Positions 34,621-45,781 of a stretch of DNA of 64,000 nt are shown in pieces. A program made the translations under genes and the position numbers. The first letter of the stretch is position 1, and every line of letters starts with the position of its first letter. This stretch comes from Telopea speciosissima (Eukaryota > Streptophyta > Magnoliopsida > Proteales > Proteaceae): contig NC_057922.1 in assembly GCF_018873765.1 (NCBI RefSeq), positions 10,181,563 through 10,245,562 on the forward strand. The letters are read 5' to 3'. The notes below the pieces were generated by a model that did no database searches, was not told the DNA's origin, and was given only the letters and a program-made list of their open reading frames with translations.

Positions 34621-36590
34621 TTAAGCCTTATCTCCTTAATAGCTATCTTTTGATGATGAATTTTACATAAATCCCTAAAACTTTTGGAAAGACCGAGAGA
34701 TCACTTAACCTTGTAAAGTATCAGTATGAAAACTAGCTTGATGACTTCAATAATTAGTCGTTAAAAATTGACCCTCGGCATTGGCGAAGAAAAATAAAAT
34801 GAGAGAGAGACGTGATCCCTTTGCTATTTTTTTTTTTCTTTTTTAATTTTACAAAAGAAGAAATTATCATCTACAAACATTTGTAGTAGGTGGATAAGTT
34901 CTTTGGCTACCGTTTTCTTTCTAGATGATTCAATGCACCTAAGGCATTACTTTCTAATGTGACAGTATAGGTGCAAGTGCAAGAAGAGAATAGAATAGAG
35001 ACGAGATCACAATAAATGCTAACCCCTAAACCTAGAAATTGAAAAATGGATCTAAGGAAACCCATTCAATTCTATCTCATGTATTAGTCATGTCTAGGTT
35101 TTACAACCTCTCTGACCTCTTTTTCTTATTTAGATTGTGGAAAATCTCATGAGCAATTATTATACTGTTGAAAAAGAAAATGAATGTATCCAAGTAATTT
35201 CTAAGACTATTTACAAAGATTTTGGCAAAAAATCTTTTATTCCACATTATGTGCACAAATTTATGGGTTTTCTTGAAAGTAGGTTGTGGTAGTGTATCGA
35301 CATGTGTGGGTGGTTTGGCATTGGACTGTTTGGCGCGTATGGACCCTTTCTTTTGACAAGTTTGTGCATGCACTTAATTTTAGCTATGTCTATAACTTTT
35401 TATCTAGGGAAGTGGTTGTGACCATCCCCTAATTTGGATGACCCAGTCAATGGCATGTGAGATCGAATCAATTTTCACTCATTGGTTTTGGATTCCGTAT
35501 ATCTATACCTTGTGTTTATCATGCTCTCTATCTCGTTTATGTATTTTGATTTCTTTTGTTTGGCGTTGGGTGCACATGAATGAATAACATTCTTTCTAAC
35601 CCCCCTCCCCAAAAAAGAAAAAAAAAAAAAAAAAAACTCTTGAACCGTATCGGCCTCCTTCTAAGGGATAAAATGTAATCGAAGTATGATTGATTCCATC
35701 TGATAAGCCTTGTGTTATAATTTTTTTTAATAAATTTGAGGGAAAAAGATCTCTACTTGGTTATGTTTCCTATGCCCTCTCACAGGGCATCGTGAGATGA
35801 CGCCTTTGCCCCCTGGGTAGATATCCAAGCGTGGTCATCCATTGACCCAAATGCTTATATAGAAACCATGCGACCAAGTAGCAATCTCTTGCTCTAAATT
35901 TGAATAGATTTTCTTTGACCTTTTTTCAACATTTCTATTAGAAAATAGGCTCGTAGTCCATCGCATCCCAGGAGCCCTTGAAGGGACCTATGTAAAAAAC
36001 CACCTTATTTCTTCCATGGTATTTTTATGAAATCTCAATGTCCTTTTCACTGACTTCTGGCCTAAACAAATCCTCTATTACATGAGGTTTAAATTAACCT
36101 CTTCAAATGGTGGTCTGAAAATACTTTGCTAACCAACCACCCCCCCCCTCCTCTCCAAAAAAAAAAGATTACTATTGAGCACCAAATGTAACAATTTTCT
36201 AACAAATGTTGTGCCTAATTTTGTATGTATTTTTGTTTTAACCGTTACATGAGCTGTGTCTAAAGCGAGTTTCCTTGGGATGTAGTTGTTACCCATTTTT
36301 CTCACCCGATCGGTCCCGCCTATGACATGTATGTCAGGACCATATGTCTCTCTTTGGTTTCTGAACCTTGTCAGTTTTGAAACCTTGTGTATCACATGTC
36401 AACTATCTATGTTATGTTTCTTGTTTTTTTCTTTTAGCGTTGGGTGCACATGAATGAATAGCCCTGCTTTCTATCAAAAATAAAAAAAAAACATGAATAT
36501 AGATAGACATAAGGAAAGTGCCTATTTCTCTTCTAGTGCTAGAATTCTTCATGTCCAAGCTTATCCTTATTAAGTATGCTTTTCTTGTGG
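34621..36590. other. AT-rich DNA with two poly(A)-tailed retroposon ends
   Basis: No gene. The block GCGTTGGGTGCACATGAATG occurs at 35563-35582 and 36437-36456; each time it is preceded by T-rich DNA of similar layout and followed within ~50 bp by an A-run. This is what two 5'-truncated copies of one non-LTR retroposon would look like. No coding part is left. Confidence 0.5.
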
Positions 36591-36950
36591 AATCTATTAG
36601 GTTACGGTAACTAATTTATGTCTGTTACTAGAGAGTAGTGATCCCATAAGGCTCCATTTGTTTCTGTGTAAAATTTACATTCTGAAAAATACAAATTTTT
36701 TAATGTTTGTTTGCTATTAATTTTACATGGTAAAATTATTTAAAATAATTACATAAAATATTATTATAACAAATTTGGATTAGGTATCCATATTATATGG
36801 TTGTAAGAACACACATGATCTTAAGGGCAAAGAGGATCAAAGACATAGTGCTTGCATTTTGAATGACCCATTAGAGAGGGAAGCTTTGGTATTAATGCAA
36901 CCTGATTTCTTAATCCACTCACACAATATGTATATATATATTGCAGGGTT

Positions 36951-37586
36951 TTAAATCCTTGGTTTGCCTGCAATCATGAAAGCCTTGTGAATCACTGTTC
37001 TTTTCGAATCAGAAGGACCACCCCATGCGGCTTCAAACTCTTTAACCACATCTTCAGATAACAAATCAATACCTTTTTCTTTAGCTGTATTGACTGGAGA
37101 CCATGATCTTAACCAATTCAATATCCCATCAAGTGATGTCTCCTGGGGTAAGTCAATCAACAATGGATTCCCTTCTGATCCAATACCGACGCTCTCGAAT
37201 GGAAATGGAAGTCTGCGATAAGAATCTTCCAAGTAACCAATGTTTGGATGGAAGAAAGGAAGAGCACTGTCGTTGAAGCGTTTCATGACTGAGTCAAAAC
37301 CTGGATCTACACTTACATGTCTGTAACCCCATACAGCGATTACACCATCTGGTTTTCTTAAGACATGATTAACAAGAGAATAAAAGCTTGGGAAGTCGAA
37401 CCAGTGCACAGCTTGAGCCACAATGATCAGATCAACTGAACCTTCACCACCTACCAATGAAGCTAATTCATCCTTAGGCATTGAGGGTGGGGTATGAACA
37501 TAACGAACCTTTGGGTGTGGTATTCCATGCTCTATTTGGGGTTTGCTCACATCACTTGCAATCACTTGTTCATAGTGCTCGGCGAT
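36951..37586 (-). pseudogene. Methyltransferase array copy C, exon 2 only
   Basis: An open, undamaged exon 2 (211 residues, stop TAA after KPRI) nearly identical to that of copy B, with the same acceptor (AG|ATC) at 37587. No exon 1 is found upstream. Intron similarity to copy B runs to about 37942 and then gives way to Ty3/gypsy DNA, and nothing up to 45 kb encodes MAGLFDRQ or the SAM motif I. Without exon 1 the protein would lack the start and motif I, so the copy is a recent partial pseudogene. A chimeric transcript with a distant first exon cannot be excluded. Confidence 0.8.
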
Positions 37587-37942
37587 CTATATATAAGCAA
37601 AGAAACAGAAACAAGAGAGGAATCCGTGGTATGAGCAATATACTATGTAAATGGAATAATTAAATATATCCATCGTATAAATTAAGTGTCCAATGTGGAA
37701 CCTGACTCATTTCTATCGCATAACATGTGTGATTTGACCCTAAATATTATTGAGCAATATGGCTCTCCTTCAGCAGTAACGGGAGTTGGAGGGTCTAGCC
37801 CAGCAAAAACAGGGGGAATGGTCATTTCACAGGTGAGAGAAAGAACCATACAACTAGATTGAAAGCGTTTGAAACCAGTATAGTAGAATTTCTGAAATTA
37901 AGGTTTCGTTTGGCATGATTCCTTCGAATGCATACCTAACTT

Positions 37943-40900
37943 AGTTAAGATGTGGGTGACTTGGGATGTTGTTATTCAACAACCCTTATACCTTGAGACC
38001 CTAGCTGCCTCAATTTTCGGGGACGAAATTTCTTGTAAGGTGGGGAAGATGTTATACCCGCACCCCGAGAATATAATTAAATATTATTTCTTCCTCGTGA
38101 CGGGTAGATACCGCTGCCATGTATGCCGGTGACCTATTCTCCATGATGGTCAAACCCAGCTACAAAATCATTGACTACAATACGGGCTTGCTTGTGGAAG
38201 AAAGATTCCTCAACCGACTGTGAGAGAAATTCGTTGATGGCGAATCGTTGATTTTCCTCCAAGTACTAGTCCGGGAAGTGAAGAGTACCGGAGAGTGTAC
38301 CCCGGAGCGTCGCCTCACTTGGACACCTCGTTCAGTGATGAGCTTGACACTGTCGTGGCGAGACTGTTCGGGTCATGGGTGACAAACCATGACAAGAGAG
38401 ATGTAAGTTCTAACCTTTAATTTAATTACTTATCCCTCCCTTCGGTGTCCTCGAAGTGCGGGTCGAGGTTTGAACTACTTGAGCTATTATGGTTGAATAG
38501 GGAATATTTTAATTGTGGGTCCCACTTATTTAAGGGAGCGTGTGATGGGCTTATAATCCCATGGTGAATGGACCCATCCCTAAGTGGGTTCTTTTCTATT
38601 TGAAACCAGTGGGTCGACCCATTTAGCCCAATAGGCCCATTTAACTTAATGAACTAAAAATGGATTTCTATTCTAATGTTACCCAACCAAACGGGTCCTA
38701 AAGTCACATTTACCTATGTAGAACTAAAGGCATTTACTTCTCTTTACTATTCTCAGCAAACCTAAAATGTGGAGGAAGGAGAGAAGGGAGAAGAGGTGTG
38801 GAGGAGCTTGATAGGGGGCTTGAGGATCTTGCTTCTTGGAGCCTCAACATGGGTACCACTTCCTTAAGGTAGGTAAGCCTTTAAGGCCTTTTTCCTTCTT
38901 TATTTTGGGTTTGGGGTTGGCAGATGGGAGAGAATCGGCCTAGGATTTATTTTGAGACCCAAGGATAAATGTGAACGCATGGCCATAATCATGGTGGAGC
39001 TATCTTACTCCTTTGGCTAACCTCAAGGCTCCCAATCTCATCCCAATGGAAAGACCTAGGGTTTCTACCCTATTATGCCCTAAATGAAGTTCTCCTTGCT
39101 TTCCTTTATTGAATCCTTGGGATGCTTAGGCCTAATGAGGTCTTAGGACCCTAATGTGCCAAGGAGGAAGCTTTCTTGGTGTTTTCTTTTCTCCAATCTA
39201 CTTGAAAATGGAAGCCATGGTGAAGAATCCCTTGATTTTGGGGTTTGGAGACATGTGGTTTTATCCGCGGTTTCAAGACTCACGAGAAACTGCCCCTGCA
39301 ACCACCCTGAGACCATCCTTTTAAGAAGCTCTCGGTTAAAGTTGGTTTTAGGTGCGGTTTCATATATCCTGAGAAACCACCTATAAAACCGCACCTAACA
39401 AAACCCTTCTTGAGCCCCCTGTTAAAGTAGGATTTACGTGCGATTTCATGTTCTGAGAAAAACCACCCATAAAACCGCCCGTTCCCAGAACTACTGACAT
39501 TTGACCTTGACCCACTGTTTTGACTATAACTTGGTCTACGCATATCGCATTGATATGATTCAACTTACGTTATAAACTAGACTCAAAGGGCTACAATTAT
39601 TATAAAGAAACCTTGGACCCAATATGAGTGTGTGATCTTTGAAAGTAGATTCAAACCTGGCTGATGCGTTTAGACAGAAACTTTAGAATTTAAGTTATAT
39701 GTCGGAGACCTTGCCTACTTCGTGGCTATTGGAGTAGAACTTATTAGGGTTTAATGGGGGTTTAATTACAACCTAAGATGCCCCTAATTATACTAATTAA
39801 TTGATCTATTATGGTGCCAAGATCTACCTTCGATACCCTTAAAATTCTTTTCCCTCATTGGTTTTGGGTTGGGAAACTTTGAAAATTAAGGTTGGACCTT
39901 GAGGTTCCACTTGGAAACTAAGGGGTGACCTTGGTTCAATGTTGTACCTCATTTGTAAGGCCTTGCCTCTAAGTACAACCCTAAAACCCCTCCTTGCAAC
40001 CTTATTGCTTAGTTTGGGTTTCATTACTTAAAACCCTAGAATGTGACCTTTGGGAGTTCAATCCCTTAAGTTCTCTACACCCAATGAATTTAATGATGTA
40101 ACCAGGCCATAGTGGACCCTAGAACACCCTTCCCTTGTCCTTGGGACTTAAAGATTCAAATGGGACAAATTGGGATAAAGAACACCTTCAAAACCGTATC
40201 ATGCCTTGATCGAATGCAAGGGCGGATGCAAGGCCTTGCCTATAACCGAGCTTGCATCCGATGCTGCCCTAAAGGCCTGCGGGCTGTGTAATTTATGGGG
40301 TTTTCCTTAAGGGACTTTCCCCCACCCTTTCTAACACTCTTCTACATTATCCTAGGCTTCATTAATTGTGTGAGGAGAAGCACTTAGCGGTCATCGAACA
40401 ATGAATCAAATCAACGGGACACGAACTATATTGTGAGTGGGGATTGGATCTTATTTTATTTTTAGTGTTTCTATGTTTAATTGTTGTGCTTGATGCATTC
40501 ATGTTATGTGATGCACTTCATGCATAAATACATGTTTGCACTGTTTATCTATGAATATGTTCATGTGTGTGATAATTGATGACACTATGTGTTACAAATG
40601 TGGTTGGAATTGTATAAGATGATACTGTGATTTGTTTAATGTCTTTCTTCATATATTATATTTGGCCTGTCATGTGCCGTGTCATGCTGGTACCCTGGTA
40701 CTAGATGGTATGGGACGTCGATGCACCCGGAATACCTCTCGATACGATTGTTTTATATAGTATGCTGTATATTTGATTGATATTTGTGTTAAAGGGATAC
40801 GGAAGGTAGATGTGTAAGTTCCTACGTCGTATCACCTTATTGATAATCCAGCCCGGGGATCAAGGGTAAGTTCTGGTACCGTGGTTGAGATTATCGGAGG

Positions 40901-41701
40901 CTTGCTGGGAGACCGATGGTGTGTTCTGGGACCGACAGGCTTCCACTGACGTAGTTAGGGGTATATCGTTGGGGATCGAGAGTGTGTTCCGGTACCAGGG
41001 ATACAATTTCATTACTCTACATAGCATAGCATTCATACATACATTACATCTCATCATCATCACCATCATCATTATTCATATTACATATCATATTGTTGTG
41101 TTTGTTGCATGACTGCAAATCGAATCTGATGTGTGAATCATCATTGGTGGTATGGGACGTCAAGGATGTTTGCTCATCAGGTTCGGCTTGCAGTCCTATA
41201 TTTATTGTGTGTGTGTGGATTCAATTTCCTGCTCATTGGGCTAGTGGAAGCTCACCCCTTGGAGAACTCTTCTTTTTAGAATGTGATGCAGGTTGTACGG
41301 TACAGGTGGATGATAAAGGACCCGGTAAAGGATGTTGACGCGAAAGCTGGTCTACGACCGTTGATGTTTATCTTCTTTTTGTTGCTTTTAATATTATATT
41401 TCTTGATGTATGTTTTCTGCCTTTCTTTGTACTTATCAAAGAACTTCTGTTGTATTAACTTTTGAATTCAAGGATAATCCACCTTATGTATTTATTATCA
41501 CCGTAGTTATTCCCTAAATGAGGATCAACAGTATTTATTATAAGTCTTCCGCTATTCTGATAATTGATCTGATTCTTATTTATATAACTATGAGGTAAGC
41601 CACTGTGTCCATGATCCTGGAGGCGGTTTAGGATGTTGGTAAGCATCCTAGTCATACCCTTTTTATAGTATTTTATCCCTTGTCAGGATGGGGGTGTAAC
41701 A
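37943..41701 (+). mobile_element. Ty3/gypsy fossil: 3' internal remnant plus 3.65-kb LTR
   Basis: About 100 bp of internal 3' end (including 'ggggacgaaatttc' and a purine tract) leads into a long LTR, 38050-41701, which starts TGTTATACCC and ends GGGTGTAACA. LTRs of this size and these ends are typical of large chromovirus-type plant Ty3/gypsy elements. The rest of the element and the other LTR are absent, so it is broken by a large loss. The many open frames inside the LTR are not genes. Age cannot be estimated without a second LTR. Confidence 0.8.
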
Positions 41702-42660
41702 CGATTGACAGCAGGAGAGAGTTGACGAATAATGACCGATGACCGGAGCAGCAGGGCCGACGTTAACCTCAGTGCCACAAGCACCAGGGTGGATAACACC
41801 TGCAAACAACAAAAAAAGAAAAAAGAAAGATCGCCCATAACAAAGAGACTAGACACTGAAACGTATACATGGAGCACAATTTTAGGCTGACAAAAAGCCT
41901 TAACCACCCACACATTGGGCCCACCACTCCTCAAAACCAGCAAGATGGAGCCCTTGGAGACCACATTGAACTCAACCGAGAACAAATTGAACTCAGCCGA
42001 GAACAAATTGAACTCAACCGAGACCAAATTGAGCTCAGCCGCACAGGGCTGGTTCAACGTCAACACCAACACCAGATTGAACTCAGCCGAGTTCAAGCAC
42101 AGGTCCATATCATCTACCGGAGCTAGGATCGAAGACTGAAACATAGGCGCCGGCGCCATCCCAAGCGAAGTCATAGGACTCGCTGTGGTTGTCCACGGCC
42201 CTACGGTTGAAGAATCCCAGAGCGCAGGCGGAGTTGCTGCCGAAGGTCCCGATGCACAAGAGCTCAACTCCATTCCAGACGAAAGAGGTACCTTGCGCTC
42301 GATGTCCTAGATGGTGAGGTCGCAGCTGGAGGTGTCGATAGGCTTGGCCTCGCTATTCTTGTTGCCTTTGAGAAGTATGTTTTGCTTCACCCGTTCGTTG
42401 CCGTCAGAGCAAATCTCGCCGATGGGATGGACGGCGGCATCATCGTCGTCCACATCATCGTCACCTGCGTCTTCTTCGATGGGGGTTCCGATGATCATGG
42501 TGGAAGAGATGAGAAGGGAAAAGAAAAATAACACGCACAAGGCGGAGAGTATAACACGCATGGTGGTGGAGATAGGTTAACACGCACAAAGGTTGAGATT
42601 GGTTGAAGCATGGCGGCGGATCTAAAAAAACCAAGGCGATGGATCTGGAAAGCCAAGCCA
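41702..42660 (-). pseudogene. Degenerate fragment of an unrecognised secreted-protein-like gene
   Basis: The minus strand opens MRVILSALCVLFFFSLLISS, a good signal peptide, at 42561. An Asp-rich run (EEDAGDDDVDDDDAAV) and EICSDGNERVKQNILLKGNK follow, to a stop at about 42308. Beyond the stop, coding-like DNA continues in more than one frame (for example FFNRRAVDNHSESYDFAW in one, SSCASGPSAATPPALWDSS in another). Composition is GC-rich compared with its surroundings. I do not recognise the family. It may be a decayed gene or a captured fragment; no flanking inverted repeats were found. Confidence 0.45.
41967..42035. repeat. 21-bp tandem repeat, about 3.3 copies
   Basis: The unit TTGAACTCARCCGAGAACAA plus one A is repeated with few changes, and a further diverged unit lies near 42072. 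As the unit is 21 bp, every frame keeps a 7-residue repeat. On the plus strand it reads IELNREQ, IELSREQ, IELNRDQ, a coiled-coil-like heptad; on the minus strand EFNLFSV. Confidence 0.85.
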
Positions 42661-42739
42661 AACTAGTAGAGCGAAAAAAACCCTAATGTAAGAATCAAAA
42701 TCAAACCACAGGGTTCTTTTAGAGGCAAAGACTATTCTT

Positions 42740-42860
42740 AATGGTGTCATTTCACATATGTATTTTATGATAATGCCAATGACAAAATGATAAATTATTT
42801 TCAAATAATTTTTAAAAAATTATTTAAATTATTATCTTAAATAAATTTTACGAATAAAAA
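42740..42860. repeat. AT-rich dispersed repeat (copy 3 of 4)
   Basis: 'ggtgtcatttcacatatg' followed by AT-rich DNA as at 27995 and 32430. It borders the left end of the ~1.4-kb duplicated segment. Confidence 0.6.
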
Positions 42861-42889
42861 AAAATACACCTGTAAAGTTGTGTCATTTG

Positions 42890-44086
42890 GACACTCTCTT
42901 ACACCTGTAAAGGTTATGTGGTGAGCCCCACACTTAAAAGGCATTTCACCGTTGATTCCCCTAGAAGTTAAAGGGGCGGCCAGCCGGCCACGGGCCACTC
43001 ACATGCTAGATAAGTTCAGTTGTCCGCTCCTCCTGTGTTAATTACTACTGCCTATTGAGGGTGTTTTTGGCAAGTGGGATCATGATAGAATAGAACTTGG
43101 ATACACAAGACTTGGTTGATATGCTTTTATGTGAAATTCATCGGATGGGAATATTTTACCTTCGTAACAAACATTCATAAGGATAGTGGTTTTTATTTAG
43201 GACACATCATAGCCTTAGTTGTGGGCCCAGACTCTTCTTCGATCACGACCCTCCCTTTTAACCATTTTTCCGGAACGTGAATGAGAGTATCGACCGAACG
43301 AGGCCTTCGTCACCTTAACGACCACGTGTTCGTAGCCGTTGTTGTTCAACGCTCTCGCAAGCTCAACTGCAACGTGGCTTTCTCTGTGTCATCGATAAGT
43401 TAATGCTGCGACCCAATCATTACGCCTACGTGGCGGGAGCAGCGGAAGCCGTTGGAGTGACCGTTAACAGAGTCACGGACTAACGGGGGCGAAGGTCGTT
43501 AGTTTGGTACCATGTTTACCGCCGAATATTAATGTGAGCTTATGCTTCCGTCGCTATGTTAAATTACTACAATATCCTTTATGGAATTTTTGGCCGGATG
43601 AACCGGGTGATATTTGGTCTAACCATGGATTACAATTTTCCTCGTCCTCAACTTCACATGCCTTTTACCTTGAGCCCTTTTGAGCCATTTTAGAAGGTCA
43701 GTTTTGAAAAATAAAATATTCTATTGGGTTGGTTCAAAATTAGGGGATAGTATAAACCCCACATTGAAGGCTAATTTGGTTCTTCACTGTCAAACCAGTC
43801 ATACTAATGGACCTTACCTAAAATCCTTAAATGAAATGATCATTCTGCATTATAATCTTCATTGTTAGAGAATTGAGCTGGCTTTGATAATCATGAATGA
43901 ATATATGAAATAAGAAATGCTATAATCCACGTCAAACATGAGATATAAGTATAACTAGTAACAATATATTTTGGAGATGGATTTTCGCCAGGCATCGTTG
44001 TCTTTGGATTGGATGTTAAAGAATACTGTAGGGTATTTCAAGCCTACAGTAAATAAAGAGCAGTAATAATGATTTTAGATTGATGG

Positions 44087-44154
<68 letters not shown>

Positions 44155-44345
44155 TTGTATTGATGTTTATTCTATCCTACTCTATAAAGGTAAGAGGAGG
44201 TGAGGATTAAGAGTCTCGAACCCAATATCACCTGTAGGATTGGGTTTATTGCACCGCCAACTAAATGGCAATGGATGGGTCAAATATCGTCACCTAACCA
44301 TACGTGCGGACCTAGAGTACATGTACACGCAAGTGATCCCTCATA
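42890..44345. repeat. ~1.4-kb duplicated segment, copy 1
   Basis: Matches 50575-51870 along almost its whole length, for example 'ggcaagtgggatcatgatag' and 'cgaggccttcgtcacctta' in both. The GC-rich core (43240-43560) has a coding look: one plus frame in both copies gives VFVAVVVQRSRKLNCNVAFS. I do not recognise it. The copy contains a 60-bp (AT)30 microsatellite at 44091-44150 where copy 2 has only a few bases. Confidence 0.85.
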
Positions 44346-44740
44346 TGCGGTTAGTGGTATCTTCATATTTTTCTAGTTAATTAATATGAAAAAGACGCAT
44401 CCAACTTTGTGCTCAGACGTATCCCTTGAAATGACTATCCTACCTCGCCCCTCTACAAGATGAAAATCTCCCCTGATTGATGCCCTTTGTGTGTCCCCTC
44501 ATTGGCCCCCATATTAGTGTAGGGGTCATGGGACCTGATACCGTTCTTCCCTTAATGGCTTAATGTATATATAATGGAAAAATTACAATCCTCACCTGAA
44601 CTATGCCTTCATTACAACCCTTCTCCCATGTTTTAAAAAATTACATGAACCTCCTCTATAGTTTATAATATGTTACAACTTACAAACAGCTCTAGTCCAT
44701 TAGTGTGCCTCCGTTAAGTGGTGACTGGTGACTAACTCAT
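44345..44740. repeat. Array spacer duplicate of 28400-28780
   Basis: Non-coding. It follows the spacer between copies A and B over ~380 bp with scattered differences, joined here directly to the end of the ~1.4-kb duplicated segment, so a duplication breakpoint lies at about 44345. Confidence 0.75.
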
Positions 44741-44991
44741 TTAATTTCCAAAATACCTTAGGGTATAAGATTACCATTTTACCCTTTATTCAAAAATTAG
44801 GGAGCGCTCTTTTCACGCCTCACCAAGTTTGGTGCTGCACATGCAGTTCGGGCAAGGTGCTGGACAGAATCCTTTCTAGGATACCACGGGGTAGATTGAG
44901 GTTCGTCTTTCCGCCATTTTCATTAAGTATTGTTCTAATTGACCTTACGTCTCCGCAACAACATCTGTCTTTCCGCCCTTTTTTTTTTTTT

Positions 44992-45177
44992 GGATTTGGC
45001 TCCTCTCCAGGGAGTCCATCACCCATAGAGTGCCTAGGGACACATCCAAAGGCCTAATTATTGTGCACATATCCCGGTGCACTACGCATGCTGAGAGATT
45101 TGTGCGCGACAACCCAGCTGTTGGATGTCTCCTCGGACACTCCCTGGGCAATGGACTCCCCGGAGAGGAACCGCATC
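44992..45177. repeat. Foldback MITE with ~58-bp inverted ends
   Basis: Left end GGATTTGGCTCCTCTCCAGG; reverse complement of the right end GGATGCGGTTCCTCTCCGGG. The pairing continues through GGAGTCCAT and on to ACATCCAA. The element is 186 bp, GC-rich and non-coding. The target duplication is obscured by the T-run on the left. Confidence 0.7.
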
Positions 45178-45378
45178 CCTTTGGTTTTTTTCTTCTTACT
45201 TGTCGAATCTATCAAGTCGTAGTAACTAATTTATGTCTGGTACTAGAGAGTAGTGATCCCCAAGGCTCCGCTTGTTTTAGTGTAAGTTTCATGTTCTGAA
45301 ATTTTTTTCCAATGTTTGGTTTTAGGAGGTAAAAATTTTTCATTGTTTGTTTGCTATTAATTTTACATTGTAAAATTA

Positions 45379-45536
45379 AGGGAAAGTTTTCATACACAGC
45401 TGTGTAAGCAGTGTATGTGAGAGGGTGGGAGTTTTAAGGCATTAATTTAACGGGTGGGGTTTATGACTTTTCTAATTCTTTGTGAGAAGAGACATGATCG
45501 TGCATGCTTACACGGCCGTGTATGAAAACTTCCCCC
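45379..45536. mobile_element. Mutator-like MITE, 9-bp target duplication
   Basis: The ends are inverted: AGGGAAAGTTTTCATACAC on the left, and the reverse complement of the right end reads GGGGGAAGTTTTCATACAC, with pairing continuing through GTGTAAGCA. It is flanked by GTAAAATTA at 45370-45378 and 45537-45545. The homologous flank of copy C (about 36725-36760) has a single GTAAAATTA and no insert, a natural empty site. 158 bp, non-coding. Confidence 0.9.
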
Positions 45537-45781
45537 GTAAAATTATTTAAAATAATTACATAAATGACATTACAACAAATCTGGATTAGATTATATGGTT
45601 GTAAGAACACCATGTATTGACATGGGACCCACAAATACATAGATTTCTCAACAATGAGTCCCTCCATCCAACTTCCATGTCACAGTTGAAAATTTTCATC
45701 AGTCGTTCGCAGACGACGTACGTAGCTATTATCATAGATCGAGTACATTGTGGAGGAGCTATCTATATAAAAAAAGATGGA

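Noticed and set aside
38050-41701. Several open frames of 60-90 codons (e.g. 39143-39394, 41093-41338).
   Set aside because: They lie inside the long gypsy LTR, in conflicting frames and strands, and resemble no protein family.
41869-42126. 85-codon plus-strand frame with IELNREQ repeats as a real coiled-coil gene.
   Set aside because: Too short, no conserved flanks, and the repeat is open in several frames because its unit is 21 bp. Reported only as a repeat.
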